From NCBI RefSeq assembly GCF_021738965.1, contig NZ_JAKKOQ010000007.1, forward strand, positions 157,620 to 221,619: DNA of 64,000 bases, in the 5' to 3' direction. Below, in pieces: positions 18,164 to 28,628 of the stretch; positions within the stretch are counted from its first letter, which is position 1, and the number at the start of each line of letters is the position of its first letter. Below the pieces are notes generated by a model, which worked only from the letters and a program-made list of their open reading frames with translations, did no database searches and was not told the origin of the DNA. Position numbers and translations under genes: made by a program. Origin of the DNA: Gordonia zhenghanii. Its GTDB lineage: Bacteria; Actinomycetota; Actinomycetes; Mycobacteriales; Mycobacteriaceae.

Positions 18164-19216
18164 GTGAACCGGATCAAAGCCTTCTTCGCCGGACTACCGG
18201 CACTGTTCGAGCAACTCAAAGTGCGTTGGCCGTGGTTGGGGCGGCTGCTCGGCATGCAAGAGCACTACAACGCGCGTCGCGGCAACATGTATGCGGCCGC
18301 CATCAGCTTCATCGGCATGCTCTCGCTGGTGCCGATCCTCATGGTGTCGTTCGCCATCGCGGGCTTCGTGCTCGCGAGCCGGCCCGAACTGATCCAGGAG
18401 ATCACCGACGCGGTGATCGAGAACGTGCCAGGCGAACTCGGCACACAGCTCAACGACATCATCGACTCCGCGATCGACTCCCGCCGCGCCGTCGGCGTCG
18501 TCGGTCTCTTGAGCGCCGCGCTCACCGGACTCGGCTGGATGGGCCTCACCCGCAACGGGCTCAGCGACATGTGGGGCGGACGACGCAAGCGCAATGCGGT
18601 GGTCGGCAAACTCGTCGACCTCGGGATGTTCGTCGGACTCGGTCTGCTGTTCGCGGCGACGATCGGCCTGACCGTGGCGACCACCGGGCCGATCGGACAG
18701 TGGGTGCTCGAACTCCTCCACATCGACGACACCATGTGGGGTGAGGCGCTGCTGCGCTTGGCGTCGATCGTCGCGTCCATCTGTGCGACGTGGTTCCTGT
18801 TCTCGATCGTCCTGTCGCAGATGCCCGTGCAGAAGGTCCCGGTGCGGGTCGTGGCGTCGGCGGCGCTGGCCGTCGCGATCATCTTCGAGATCCTCAAGTC
18901 GCTCGGCGCGATCTACCTCAAGTCGGTGCTCAGCAGCCCGGCCGCCGCGGCGTTCGGACCCATCCTGGGTGTCATGGTGTTCGCCTACCTGGCCTCACGC
19001 ATCGTCCTGTACGCGGCGGCGTGGAGTGCGTCCAACCCGAAGAACGCGGAGTACCTGATCACCGACGAGGTGGAGTTCGGCGACGATCCCGAGCCCGAGC
19101 CCGTCTACCTGGCTCCGGTGTACGAGGGGTCGCAGAAGCGGGCCGCAGGCGGTCTGGCGGCCGCGGCCGGGATCGGCGCAGCCGTCGGTGCAGTTCTGTC
19201 GTGGCGACGCAATTGA
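18164..19216 (+). CDS. YihY/BrkB-family inner membrane protein
   Basis: A 350-aa membrane protein starting at GTG 18164 behind a GAGGA ribosome site. After an amphipathic N-terminus it has HYNARRGNMYAAAISFIGML, the conserved entry of the YihY/BrkB family. About six helices follow, including GPILGVMVFAYLASRIVLYA near the end. The tail is hydrophilic with a final Ala/Gly-rich helix. It belongs to the trpS-adjacent YhjD-like branch. The function of the family is unsettled; lipid or polysaccharide export has been proposed for related proteins. Confidence 0.85.
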   Translation: MNRIKAFFAGLPALFEQLKVRWPWLGRLLGMQEHYNARRGNMYAAAISFIGMLSLVPILMVSFAIAGFVLASRPELIQEITDAVIENVPGELGTQLNDIIDSAIDSRRAVGVVGLLSAALTGLGWMGLTRNGLSDMWGGRRKRNAVVGKLVDLGMFVGLGLLFAATIGLTVATTGPIGQWVLELLHIDDTMWGEALLRLASIVASICATWFLFSIVLSQMPVQKVPVRVVASAALAVAIIFEILKSLGAIYLKSVLSSPAAAAFGPILGVMVFAYLASRIVLYAAAWSASNPKNAEYLITDEVEFGDDPEPEPVYLAPVYEGSQKRAAGGLAAAAGIGAAVGAVLSWRRN

Positions 19217-19231
19217 TCTGACCCGCGCGAG

Positions 19232-20473
19232 CTAGCCGCGCCGTCGCCTCCGGCGCAGGAGCACGCCGGCCGCTCCGAGCGCGACGACGGCGAACCCGAC
19301 GAGCGCCCAGGCCGCCCAGTGCGGCGCGGCGTCGTCCTGGTGGTCAGCGGCGTGCGTGTCCGTGTGGTCGGACGACTCCGGGTCGACGAGCGTCCCGACG
19401 GACGTGCCCGCAGGCGCGGCGAACCCGTAGTCGAGAATGCGGACCGCTTGGTCCGAGTACAGGTTGTCGAGTTGGTTGACGCCGTACATCTGGACGACGA
19501 CGAGGGTCCGCCCGTCACGTTCGACGGCGCCGACGAACGTCTTGAGAGCGTCGTCCGTGTAACCGGTCTTGCCGCCGAGCATGCCGGGATAGCCGTCGCG
19601 CAGAAGCGAATTGCTGGTGCCCATCGTGTACCCGGGGTGCGGTTTGTCGCCCGGAACGTCCGCCAACGGTGGGAAGCCGGGGAACTCGTAGGTCGGCAGG
19701 GAGATCATGTGCCGGAACGTGTCGTCGCTCATCGCGTGACGGAAGATCAGCGCCTCGTCGTAGGGCGACGTCGACATGCCCGCGGCGTCGAGACCCGACG
19801 GACTGGCCGCCCGGGTGTCCTTCGCGCCGAGCGCTGCGGCCTTCGCGTTCATCTTCGCGAGCGTCTCGTCGTAGCCGCCGAGTTCGCGGGCGATGGCGTT
19901 GGCGCAGTCGTTGCCCGACACCATGACGAGACCCGTCAGCAGGTCGCGCACCGTGTACGTGCCGCCCGGCCCGATGCCGCAGGAGTCGCCCTCGGTCTGG
20001 TAGTCCTCGACGGTTCCGGTGACCGTCTTCTCGAGGTCCAACTCGTCGAGGGCCGTCGCCGCGAGGAGCACCTTGATGGTCGACGCCGGGCGGTACCGTC
20101 CGTGCGGATCCTTGGCGGCGATCACGTCGCCGCTGTCGAGGTCGGCGATGAGCCAGCCCGCACTCGTCAGGTTCGCGGGCAGCGGTCCGGCTGCCGGGTC
20201 GGCGACGATGTCGCACCCGGCCAACGCCTCGCCGCCGACCGCGGGCGTTGGGACCGCCAGGGGAGTGGGGGTCGTGGCGCCCGGCGCGACGGCCTCGGAC
20301 GTGTCGACCGCAGGCGGCGTGTGCTCCTTGTGCGGACAGCCCGCCGTGTCCGCGTGCGGTGCGGGCACGAACCCCGGGTCGGCGTGTGCGACGCCGCCCG
20401 GCAGCGCCAGCGCGACGGCGACCAACCCCGCGGTGAGCACGGTCGCGACTTTTCGGGCATATGAACTGGACAT
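19232..20473 (-). CDS. dacB: D-alanyl-D-alanine carboxypeptidase (PBP5/6 family)
   Basis: A 413-aa secreted DD-carboxypeptidase trimming peptidoglycan pentapeptides. ATG at 20473 gives a standard signal peptide (ARKVATVLTAGLVAVALALP...AHA). The three penicillin-binding motifs are in order: ASTIK (catalytic Ser near 131), SGND (about 186) and GKTGYTDD (about 301). A Pro/Thr-rich linker precedes the catalytic domain. A C-terminal membrane helix (WALVGFAVVALGAAGVLLRR) with a basic tail anchors it. The symbol follows the mycobacterial DacB family and is tentative; DacA-type paralogues are possible. Confidence 0.85.
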   Translation of the reverse strand: MSSSYARKVATVLTAGLVAVALALPGGVAHADPGFVPAPHADTAGCPHKEHTPPAVDTSEAVAPGATTPTPLAVPTPAVGGEALAGCDIVADPAAGPLPANLTSAGWLIADLDSGDVIAAKDPHGRYRPASTIKVLLAATALDELDLEKTVTGTVEDYQTEGDSCGIGPGGTYTVRDLLTGLVMVSGNDCANAIARELGGYDETLAKMNAKAAALGAKDTRAASPSGLDAAGMSTSPYDEALIFRHAMSDDTFRHMISLPTYEFPGFPPLADVPGDKPHPGYTMGTSNSLLRDGYPGMLGGKTGYTDDALKTFVGAVERDGRTLVVVQMYGVNQLDNLYSDQAVRILDYGFAAPAGTSVGTLVDPESSDHTDTHAADHQDDAAPHWAAWALVGFAVVALGAAGVLLRRRRRRG

Positions 20474-20496
20474 CGCGTACGAGGCTACCCCGCCGG

Positions 20497-20606
20497 GTTT
20501 CGACACGGCTCGTCGCTTGCGCTCCTCACCGGCTCAACCAGCTGCGGGGGTCGAGTCCTTTCCGCCGGTCGAGCGGAGTCGAGACCCCTACCGCCGGTCG
20601 AGACCC
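20497..20606. repeat. dispersed repeat copies, inverted orientation
   Basis: CCGCCGGTCGAGCGGAGTCG and a degenerate ACGGCTCGTCGCTTGCGCTC segment lie between the dacB start and the sdh terminator. These are reverse-complement copies of the 4.5-kb unit. They may overlap the dacB promoter region. Confidence 0.75.
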
Positions 20607-20610
20607 AGAC

Positions 20611-20644
20611 GAGAGAGCCCCGACCGAACGGTCGGGGCTCTCTC
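20611..20644 (-). terminator. 15-bp hairpin terminator after sdhB
   Basis: The arms 20611-20625 and 20630-20644 are perfectly complementary around GAAC. The hairpin lies 25 bases after the sdhB stop on the minus strand. There is no strong U-tract, as is common in high-GC actinobacteria. Confidence 0.7.
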
Positions 20645-20669
20645 GGGGCTGCAGAGAAAGGTCTGCGGT

Positions 20670-21452
20670 TTAGCGCGAGAACATCAGGGCGCGCTTGACT
20701 TCCTGGATCGCCTGCGTCACCTGGATGCCGCGAGGGCATGCGTCGGTGCAGTTGAACGTGGTGCGGCAACGCCACACACCGTCGACGTCGTTGAGGATGT
20801 CCAGTCGCTCGGCGGCTGCCTCGTCACGGCTGTCGAAGATGAAGCGGTGCGCGTTCACGATCGCGGCCGGACCGAAGTACGAGCCCTCGTTCCAGAACAC
20901 CGGGCAGCTCGTCGTGCAGCAAGCACAGAGGATGCACTTGGTGGTGTCGTCGAAGCGGGCGCGGTCGGCCTGGCTCTGCAGACGCTCGGCGGTCGGCTCG
21001 TTGCCCGAGGTGATCAGGAACGGCTTGATCGCGCGGTACGCGTCGAAGAACGGCTCCATGTCGACGACCAGGTCCTTCTCCACGGGGAGGCCCTTGATCG
21101 GCTCGATGGAGATCGTGATCTCCTTCGATCCGTCCTTCGGCAGGAAGTCCTTCATGAGGAGCTTGCAGGCGAGGCGGTTGACGCCGTTGACTCGCATTGC
21201 GTCTGAGCCGCACACGCCGTGGGCGCAGCTGCGGCGGAAGGTCAGCGAGCCGTCCAGGTAGCCCTTCACGTAGAGGAGCAGGTTGAGCAGACGGTCGGTC
21301 GGCAACGCCGGGACGCGGAAGCTCTCGAAGCCCTGCGCGTCGGGATCTTCCGGGTTGAACCGGTAGATCTTCAGCGTGACCATGGTCGCCTCGTCGGGGA
21401 CCGCGGGCAGCGGCGGCTCGCTGGTCGCTGGATTCTCCAAAGTGGCAGTCAT
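20670..21452 (-). CDS. sdhB: succinate dehydrogenase iron-sulfur subunit
   Basis: The 260-aa electron-transfer subunit of complex II. Ligands for all three clusters are visible: SCAHGVCGSDAMRVNG with a later LAC for [2Fe-2S], CILCACCTTSCPVF for [4Fe-4S], and CRTTFNCTDACPRGI for [3Fe-4S] together with the preceding Cys. Its ATG overlaps the sdhA stop by one base (TGATG). It is the last gene of sdhCDAB and ends at a hairpin terminator. Confidence 0.96.
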   Translation of the reverse strand: MTATLENPATSEPPLPAVPDEATMVTLKIYRFNPEDPDAQGFESFRVPALPTDRLLNLLLYVKGYLDGSLTFRRSCAHGVCGSDAMRVNGVNRLACKLLMKDFLPKDGSKEITISIEPIKGLPVEKDLVVDMEPFFDAYRAIKPFLITSGNEPTAERLQSQADRARFDDTTKCILCACCTTSCPVFWNEGSYFGPAAIVNAHRFIFDSRDEAAAERLDILNDVDGVWRCRTTFNCTDACPRGIQVTQAIQEVKRALMFSR

Positions 21453-23206
21453 CAGTACTTACGCTCCATCGGCTCGTAGCGGGTCTGGACGACGGGCTTG
21501 TAGTCGAGCTCGATGTCCGTGAGCAGACCCTTACCCTTCTTGTACGCCATGGTATGCACCATGAAGTTCTCGTCGTCGCGCTTCGGGAAGTCCTCGCGGG
21601 CGTGACCGCCGCGCGACTCCTTGCGGTTGATCGCACCGGCGACGGTCACCTCGGCCAGCTCGAGCAGGAACCCGAGCTCGACGGCCTCGAGGAGGTCGGT
21701 GTTGAACCGAACGCCCTTGTCGTGGACGCGGATGTGGTTGTACCGCTCCTTGAGTGCGCGCACATCGGTCAGCGCCCGGTTCAACGTCTCGTCGGTGCGG
21801 AACACCGACGCGTTGTTGTCCATGGTCTGCTGCAGTTCGGTGCGGATGTCGGCGACGCGCTCGTTGCCGTGCTCGGAGAGCAGGCCTGCGAGCCATTCGT
21901 CGACCATCGCGGTCGGCGTCTCCTCCAACTGGGTGAACGACGCGGTGGACGCGTACTCCGCGGCGGCGATGCCCGCGCGGCGACCGAACACGTTGATGTC
22001 GAGCAGCGAGTTGGTGCCGAGACGGTTGGCGCCGTGCACCGAGACGCAGGCGCACTCGCCCGCGGCGAACAGCCCGTGGACGACCTGCTCGTTGTTGCCG
22101 AGCACCTGGCCGTTGATGTTGGTCGGAATGCCGCCCATCACGTAGTGGCAGGTCGGGTACACCGGGACGAGCTCGGTGACCGGGTCGACGCCCAAGTAGG
22201 TGCGCGCGAACTCGGTGATGTCGGGGAGCTTCTCGTTGAGAACGTCCTCGCCGAGGTGACGCACGTCGATGTAGACGTAGTCCTTGTTCGGGCCGGCGCC
22301 GCGACCTTCGAGGACCTCCAGGACCATCGAGCGGGCGACGATGTCACGCGGCGCGAGGTCCTTGATGGTGGGGGCGTAGCGCTCCATGAAGCGCTCGCCG
22401 TCGGCGTTGCGGAGGATGCCGCCCTCGCCTCGGACCGCCTCGGAGATCAGGATGCCCAGGCCGGCGAGGCCGGTCGGGTGGAACTGGTGGAACTCCATGT
22501 CCTCGAGGGGGAGTCCCTTGCGGAAGACGATGCCCATGCCGTCACCGGTGAGGGTGTGGGCGTTGGACGTCGTCTTGTACATGCGACCCGAGCCGCCGGT
22601 GGCGAAGACGATCGACTTCGCATGGAAGACGTGGATCTCGCCGGTGGCCAACTCGTAGGCGACGACGCCGTTGGCGACGGGCTCGCCGTTCTCGTCGGTC
22701 GTCATGTTGACGTCGAGTGCGTAGAACTCGTTGTAGAACTCGACGTCGTGCTTGACGCAGTTCTGGTACAGCGTCTGAAGGATCATGTGGCCGGTGCGGT
22801 CGGCGGCGTAGCAGGCGCGGCGGACCGGAGCCTTGCCGTGATCGCGGGTGTGGCCACCGAAACGACGCTGGTCGATCCGGCCCTCAGGCGTGCGGTTGAA
22901 GGGGAGACCCATCTTCTCCAGGTCGAGCACCGCGTCGATGGCCTCTTTGGCCATGATCTCGGCGGCGTCCTGGTCGACGATGTAGTCGCCGCCCTTGACC
23001 GTGTCGAAGGTGTGCCACTCCCAGTTGTCTTCTTCGACGTTGGCCAGCGCGGCGCACATGCCGCCCTGAGCCGCGCCGGTGTGGCTGCGAGTCGGGTAGA
23101 GCTTGGTCAGCACTGCGGTGCGGGCGCGGGGCGCGGCCTCGATGGCCGCACGCATTCCTGCGCCACCCGCGCCGACGATGACGACGTCATAGCGATGTTC
23201 CTGCAT
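21452..23206 (-). CDS. sdhA: succinate dehydrogenase flavoprotein subunit
   Basis: A 584-aa FAD-dependent catalytic subunit oxidising succinate to fumarate. ATG at 23206 is preferred over an upstream TTG. The dinucleotide-binding VVIVGAGGAGMRAAIEA opens the protein. The covalent FAD site is SHTGAAQGGMCAAL, with the flavinylated His. The substrate region has HPTGLAGLGILISEAVRGEG, and HYVMGGIPTN and HGANRLGTNSLLD follow. It pairs with sdhB through a one-base overlap. Confidence 0.96.
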   Translation of the reverse strand: MQEHRYDVVIVGAGGAGMRAAIEAAPRARTAVLTKLYPTRSHTGAAQGGMCAALANVEEDNWEWHTFDTVKGGDYIVDQDAAEIMAKEAIDAVLDLEKMGLPFNRTPEGRIDQRRFGGHTRDHGKAPVRRACYAADRTGHMILQTLYQNCVKHDVEFYNEFYALDVNMTTDENGEPVANGVVAYELATGEIHVFHAKSIVFATGGSGRMYKTTSNAHTLTGDGMGIVFRKGLPLEDMEFHQFHPTGLAGLGILISEAVRGEGGILRNADGERFMERYAPTIKDLAPRDIVARSMVLEVLEGRGAGPNKDYVYIDVRHLGEDVLNEKLPDITEFARTYLGVDPVTELVPVYPTCHYVMGGIPTNINGQVLGNNEQVVHGLFAAGECACVSVHGANRLGTNSLLDINVFGRRAGIAAAEYASTASFTQLEETPTAMVDEWLAGLLSEHGNERVADIRTELQQTMDNNASVFRTDETLNRALTDVRALKERYNHIRVHDKGVRFNTDLLEAVELGFLLELAEVTVAGAINRKESRGGHAREDFPKRDDENFMVHTMAYKKGKGLLTDIELDYKPVVQTRYEPMERKY

Positions 23207-23224
23207 GGTGTTTCTCAAAACTCC

Positions 23225-23653
23225 TTAGCTGCGGCCGAAGGTGAGGATCGCGTAGGTGCCCAACACGAGGATCAAGATCATCGAGAGGCCGAGCAGCACG
23301 TTGAGCCAGAAGCGGGTGCTGTCCTTGCGTGAATAGTCGGCGATGATTGTGCGGACACCGTTGGCGCCGTGGATCTCGGCGAGCCAGAGCATGAAGAGGT
23401 CCCAGACCTGCCAGAACGGCTGCTTCCAGCGATCGGCGACGAAGCTGGCGTCGATGCGGTGCACACCGTCGTCGACCATCAGCATGATGAACATGTGGCC
23501 GAAGGTCAGGATGATCAGGGCGATGCCCGAGAAGCGCATGAACATCCACGCGTACTTCTCGAAGTTGCCGCCCTTGCGGGGGCGGGGGCTGCGGGGGTTG
23601 TCCAGGCTGGCCGGACGGTCGTACTCGGTACCGAGTGTCTTGACTTCAGTCAT
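23225..23653 (-). CDS. sdhD: succinate dehydrogenase membrane anchor SdhD
   Basis: A 142-aa membrane subunit with three helices after a hydrophilic N-terminus. The heme/quinone-region segment RFSGIALIILTFGHMFIMLM contains the conserved His, and WDLFMLWLAEIHGANGVRTI follows. It lies between sdhC and sdhA with short gaps, and matches the SdhD of the mycobacterial Rv3316-3319 operon. Confidence 0.92.
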   Translation of the reverse strand: MTEVKTLGTEYDRPASLDNPRSPRPRKGGNFEKYAWMFMRFSGIALIILTFGHMFIMLMVDDGVHRIDASFVADRWKQPFWQVWDLFMLWLAEIHGANGVRTIIADYSRKDSTRFWLNVLLGLSMILILVLGTYAILTFGRS

Positions 23654-23668
23654 TGTTTTCTCCCGGTC

Positions 23669-24076
23669 CTAGAACGCGTGGGTGAACAGGAGCTGCAGCA
23701 GGCGAGCGGCAGCAGCGATGAACACGATGGCGAAGACGGTCAGGATCGTCCAGAGCATCTGGCGCTGGTACTTCGCGCCCTTGCCCCAGAAGTCGACCAG
23801 GATGACGCGCACGCCGTTCAGTGCGTGGTAGAGCACGCAGAAGACGAGACCGATCTCCATGAGGCCGATGAGCGGCGTCTTATAGGTCTCGATGATCTCC
23901 GTGTACGTGTTCTCGTTGACCGAGATGACGGCCGTGTCGAGGACGTGCACGAAGAGGAAGAAGAAAATGGAGACGCCGGTGATGCGGTGCAGCACCCACG
24001 ACCACATTCCTGGGTCACCTCGATAGAGAGATCGTTTGCGCACCGGTGCAGGTGCGACCTCGGTGGGGGTGCTCAT
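23669..24076 (-). CDS. sdhC: succinate dehydrogenase cytochrome b556 subunit SdhC
   Basis: A 135-aa heme-binding anchor subunit and the first gene of the operon. The signature YRGDPGMWSWVLHRITGVSI is followed by LFVHVLDTAVI with the conserved His, then YHALNGVRVILVDFW in the second half. There are three membrane helices. The 200-bp region upstream holds a DtxR/IdeR-like box and is shared with the divergent cdd gene. Confidence 0.94.
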   Translation of the reverse strand: MSTPTEVAPAPVRKRSLYRGDPGMWSWVLHRITGVSIFFFLFVHVLDTAVISVNENTYTEIIETYKTPLIGLMEIGLVFCVLYHALNGVRVILVDFWGKGAKYQRQMLWTILTVFAIVFIAAAARLLQLLFTHAF

Positions 24077-24228
24077 CGCGAAACTACGCCTCCAAAGTCG
24101 TTGTCAGTTGCAGGTGTCTCGGGGCGGTCGCGGGGCGACGCAGCGGGACCCATCGCACCTGACTTTAAACCTATGCTGAGGCCTATCGTGAATTGCCCGA
24201 ACAATGTGATCAGGGTCCTTAAAAATCA

Positions 24229-24247
24229 TTAGGTATGCCTTACCTTT
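24229..24247. promoter_or_regulatory. DtxR/IdeR-like iron box between sdhC and cdd
   Basis: TTAGGTATGCCTTACCTTT agrees with the 19-bp IdeR/DtxR consensus TTAGGTTAGSCTAACCTAA at about 14 positions, including both TTAGGT and ACCT half-site cores. It lies 153 bp upstream of sdhC and 30 bp upstream of cdd. It may repress the iron-rich Sdh complex under some iron condition or affect cdd. Confidence 0.6.
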
Positions 24248-24276
24248 TGTATTCGACGGTTCGGTGAGAGGGAAAT

Positions 24277-24707
24277 GTGACGCACATCGAGTTCGATGTT
24301 CTTCGGAATGCGGCGACAACCGCAATGACCAGGGCGTATGCCCCGTACTCTCGCTTTCCGGTCGGCGTAGCCGCTATCACCGCGGAAGGTGAATTGATCA
24401 CCGCAGCCAATGTGGAGAATGTCTCATATGGTCTAGGTCTCTGTGCGGAAGTGGCTTTGGTCTCAGTCGGTGTTTCCCAAGGTTCTCTTGAAGGACTCGG
24501 AGGAGACAGTCGTAAGCGGCTCGTCGGCGTCTCTGTGTGCGACGGCGACGGGCGCACGCTGACTCCGTGTGGACGGTGCCGACAGGTGCTGCTCGAGTTC
24601 GGCGGACCCGAGCTGCTCGTCGACGGCGTGGACGGCCCGCGTCCGCTCGGCGACCTGCTGCCCGACGCGTTCGGTCCGGCCGACCTCGATCGGGTGCGGG
24701 GGCAGTG

Positions 24708-24708
<1 letters not shown>
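24277..24708 (+). CDS. cdd: cytidine deaminase
   Basis: A 143-aa homotetrameric-type zinc enzyme converting (deoxy)cytidine to (deoxy)uridine. The zinc-ligand motifs are GLCAEVA, with Cys and the catalytic Glu, and PCGRCRQVL, with two Cys. YAPYSRFPVGVAAI and NVENVSYG are substrate-binding signatures. The start is GTG at 24277. The stop overlaps the deoA ATG (ATGA). The N-terminal half has noticeably lower GC than its surroundings. Confidence 0.95.
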
Positions 24709-25976
<1,268 letters not shown>

Positions 25977-25989
25977 TCGCGTCCGTTTT

Positions 25990-26180
25990 CATCGTTGATC
26001 GAGCCCGCTTTCCCCGTTGATCGAGCCGCTTTCCCGTTGATCGAGCGGAGTCGAGATCCGCTGTGCGCCAGTTGTCTCGACTTCGCTCGACCAGCGTGTG
26101 GGTGCGCCGTGTGGGAATGTTTCCGTCGCGTTGAGGGCTGGTTCCCGTTGATCGAGCGGAGTCGAGATCGGGTTCGATCA
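25990..26180. repeat. dispersed repeat cluster with GTTGATCGAGC half units
   Basis: Several copies of CGTTGATCGAGC(GGAGTCGAGATC) in both orientations fill the gap between the convergent deoA and glycerophosphodiesterase genes. The variant 5' half (GTTGATC instead of GGTC) also occurs near 27.3 kb. Confidence 0.8.
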
Positions 26181-27179
26181 GCGCTGCCGGTACGACTTCG
26201 GGAGCGGGATGCCTTCGGCCTTGAACACTGACCGCAGGCGCGTCGGGTAGTCGGTGATGAGGCCGTCGACGCCGTACGACAACTGCTTGCGCATGTCGGA
26301 CTTCTCGTTCACCGTCCACGGGATGACGCGGAGGCCGGCAGCGTGGGCGCGGTCGACGAGCTTGCTGTCGGACAGTTTGAACGCGGGCGAGAGGATGTCG
26401 AAGCCTGCCGACTTGGCGGCGGCGACGACGTCACCGCCGGAGCGCTCGAAGCTCGCGGGTCCGAGCCACGCGGACTTCGGCTTCCACGTGGTGTCGTCGT
26501 AGAGGGCGACGAGCGGGATGTTCGGCGCCTGCGCGTGAACCAACGGGAGGCTGCGCCAGTCGAAGCTCTGGATCTCGACCTGGTTCGTCAGGTGCGCCTT
26601 GCGGACCTCGCGGAGGATCGACGAGACGAAGACGGCTGGCTTCGCGCTCCGCGCGCGGTCTTCGGCTTCGATCTTGGTCTCGATGTTGAAGCGGACGCGG
26701 TTGTTCTTGTACTTCGCCGCCAAGTCGAACACTTGGGGGAGCGTCGCGATGCGGTTGCCGAGGACTGGCTTCGCCTCGGGGAAGTCGGCCAGGCGCTTAT
26801 CGCAGATCAGCGTCTGGATCTGTCGGTGAGTCAGATCGTGGACGTCTTTGCCGACATACGGGAACTGGCGGTCGCCGGGGAACGCGGGCAGGGTGTCGCT
26901 GCACTTGTCGGCCTGGATCTCCGGGTCGTGCCAGAGCATCGGCACCGAGTCCTTCGTCATCACGACGTCGAGTTCGAGCGTGGTGACCCCGAGCTCCAAC
27001 GACCGCGCGAAGCCGTACAGCGACTCCTCGGTGTGCTCGCCGCGCCCACCGCGGTGCGACTGAAGCTCCACACTCTTGTTCTCGGAGGGCGCTGCATGGA
27101 CAGGGCCGGCGACGGCGGTTCCGGCGGCGATCGCCGCGGTCACAGCGGCGACGGCGAAGCGGGTGAGACGTGAGGTCAT
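26178..27179 (-). CDS. secreted glycerophosphodiester phosphodiesterase
   Basis: A 333-aa GDPD-family enzyme with a signal peptide at residues 1-30 (LTRFAVAAVTAAIAAGTAVA...VHAAP), so it acts outside the membrane on glycerophosphodiesters. The catalytic signature is SHRGGRGEHTEESLYGF, with the HR(G)...E(N/E) pattern, and LELDVVMTKDSVPMLWHD contains the metal ligands and second His. The C-terminus keeps VIPWTVNEKSDMRKQLSYGV and GLITDYP. ATG at 27179 is chosen because the signal peptide begins there. Repeats flank both ends of the gene. Confidence 0.88.
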   Translation of the reverse strand: MTSRLTRFAVAAVTAAIAAGTAVAGPVHAAPSENKSVELQSHRGGRGEHTEESLYGFARSLELGVTTLELDVVMTKDSVPMLWHDPEIQADKCSDTLPAFPGDRQFPYVGKDVHDLTHRQIQTLICDKRLADFPEAKPVLGNRIATLPQVFDLAAKYKNNRVRFNIETKIEAEDRARSAKPAVFVSSILREVRKAHLTNQVEIQSFDWRSLPLVHAQAPNIPLVALYDDTTWKPKSAWLGPASFERSGGDVVAAAKSAGFDILSPAFKLSDSKLVDRAHAAGLRVIPWTVNEKSDMRKQLSYGVDGLITDYPTRLRSVFKAEGIPLPKSYRQR

Positions 27180-27284
27180 GGCGGTGACGGTAGCGGCGGA
27201 AATGGAATTCTCGGCGACGCCTGCGTGGCGGCGGGTTGACCGGGTGGTGTCATCCGTTCGTGGTGGGGCCAAGCCCCCCGCTGA

Positions 27285-27450
27285 TCGAGTTGCCTCCCCG
27301 TTGATCGAGCCCCGCCCTCGTTGATCGAGCCCCGCCCTCGTTGATCGAGCGGAGTCGAGATCCGTTGTGCGAGGGCCTCGACTCCGCTCGACCAGCGAAG
27401 CTGTCTCAACAGACTCCGCTCGACCAGCATGGGACCGCTCGACCAGCGGA
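27285..27450. repeat. dispersed repeat cluster
   Basis: Mixed-orientation units include CGTTGATCGAGCGGAGTCG, a direct duplication of GTTGATCGAGCCCCGCCCTC, and CTCGACTCCGCTCGACCAGC copies. They occupy the region just upstream of add, where its promoter should be. Confidence 0.8.
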
Positions 27451-27478
27451 TGCGGGCGCGGGCAGATACGGTCGAGCC

Positions 27479-28561
27479 ATGATCACCGTCGAAGAATGCC
27501 GGTTGGCGCCCAAGGTACTTCTGCACGACCATCTCGACGGGGGCCTGCGGCCGTCGACGATCCTCGAGATCGCGAGGGAGACCGGATACGACAAGCTGCC
27601 GGCGGACGACGCCGTCGAACTGGCCGACTGGTTTCGGACCGCGGCCGACAGCGGGTCACTGGAGAAATACCTGGAGACCTTCGCTCATACGGTCGGGGTT
27701 ATGCAGACGGCGGCCGCGCTCGAGCGGGTCGCGCGCGAATGCGTCGAGGACCTCGCCGCCGACGGCGTCGTGTACGCCGAGATCCGGTTCGCGCCCGAAC
27801 AGCACCTGGAAGGCGGGTTGACGCTCGACGAGGTCGTCGAAGCAGTCCTCGCCGGATTCGAGGCGGGGCGGGAGGCCGCGCGCGCAGACGGCCAGGGCAT
27901 CGTCGTCGGCTGCCTGGTCACCGCGATGCGGCACGCGGCGCGGTCACGCGAGATCGCCGAACTAGCGGTCCGCTTCCGCGACCGCGGAGTGGTCGGGTTC
28001 GACATCGCAGGAGCCGAGGCCGGCAACCCGCCGAGCCGTCACCTGGCCGCCTTCGACTACCTGCGCGCCGAGTGCGCGCACTTCACGATCCACGCAGGTG
28101 AAGCGTTCGGGCTGCCGTCCATCCACGAGGCGATCGCGTTCTGCGGCACCGACCGGCTCGGGCACGGCGTCCGCGTCACCGACGACATCGATCTGAGCGA
28201 CGGTCTCGACGGCGCGATCCTCGGACGAGTCGCGAACTATGTGCGCGACAAGCGGATTCCCCTCGAACTGTGCCCGAGCAGCAACGTGCAGACCGGGGCA
28301 GTCGCATCGATCGCCGACCACCCCTTCGACAAGCTGGCGCGGCTCCGCTTCCGCGTCACCGTCAACACCGACAACCGCTTGATGAGCGACACCACCATGA
28401 GCCGTGAGTTCATGGTGCTGCACAAGCAGTTCGGTTACGGCTGGGCCGACTTCGAACGCTTCACCGTCAACGCGATGAAATCGGCGTTCATCCCGTTCGG
28501 GGAGCGACTGACACTGATCGACGACGTCATCAAACCTGGCTTCCGAGTGTTGATGGGGTAG
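27479..28561 (+). CDS. add: adenosine deaminase
   Basis: A 360-aa zinc-dependent TIM-barrel enzyme converting adenosine to inosine. Zinc and catalytic motifs are [12 protein letters not shown] near the N-terminus, HAGEAFG with the catalytic Glu, DRLGHGVRV, and [17 protein letters not shown] with the C-terminal metal Asp. ATG at 27479 begins at conserved sequence; the longer open frame upstream is repeat DNA. It ends at a very stable bidirectional hairpin. Confidence 0.95.
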   Translation: MITVEECRLAPKVLLHDHLDGGLRPSTILEIARETGYDKLPADDAVELADWFRTAADSGSLEKYLETFAHTVGVMQTAAALERVARECVEDLAADGVVYAEIRFAPEQHLEGGLTLDEVVEAVLAGFEAGREAARADGQGIVVGCLVTAMRHAARSREIAELAVRFRDRGVVGFDIAGAEAGNPPSRHLAAFDYLRAECAHFTIHAGEAFGLPSIHEAIAFCGTDRLGHGVRVTDDIDLSDGLDGAILGRVANYVRDKRIPLELCPSSNVQTGAVASIADHPFDKLARLRFRVTVNTDNRLMSDTTMSREFMVLHKQFGYGWADFERFTVNAMKSAFIPFGERLTLIDDVIKPGFRVLMG

Positions 28562-28568
28562 AAATCAA

Positions 28569-28617
28569 AACGTTTGCGCTCGAAGGTGTCCTGAGGACAC
28601 CTTCGAGCGCAAACGTT
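28569..28617. terminator. 23-bp perfect hairpin between convergent genes
   Basis: The arms 28569-28591 and 28595-28617 are perfectly complementary around the 3-nt loop TGA. The hairpin lies eight bases after add and 11 bases before the end of the Rv3311-like gene. It can serve both strands and lacks a proper U-tract. Confidence 0.8.
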
Positions 28618-28628
28618 GAGAGAAATCT

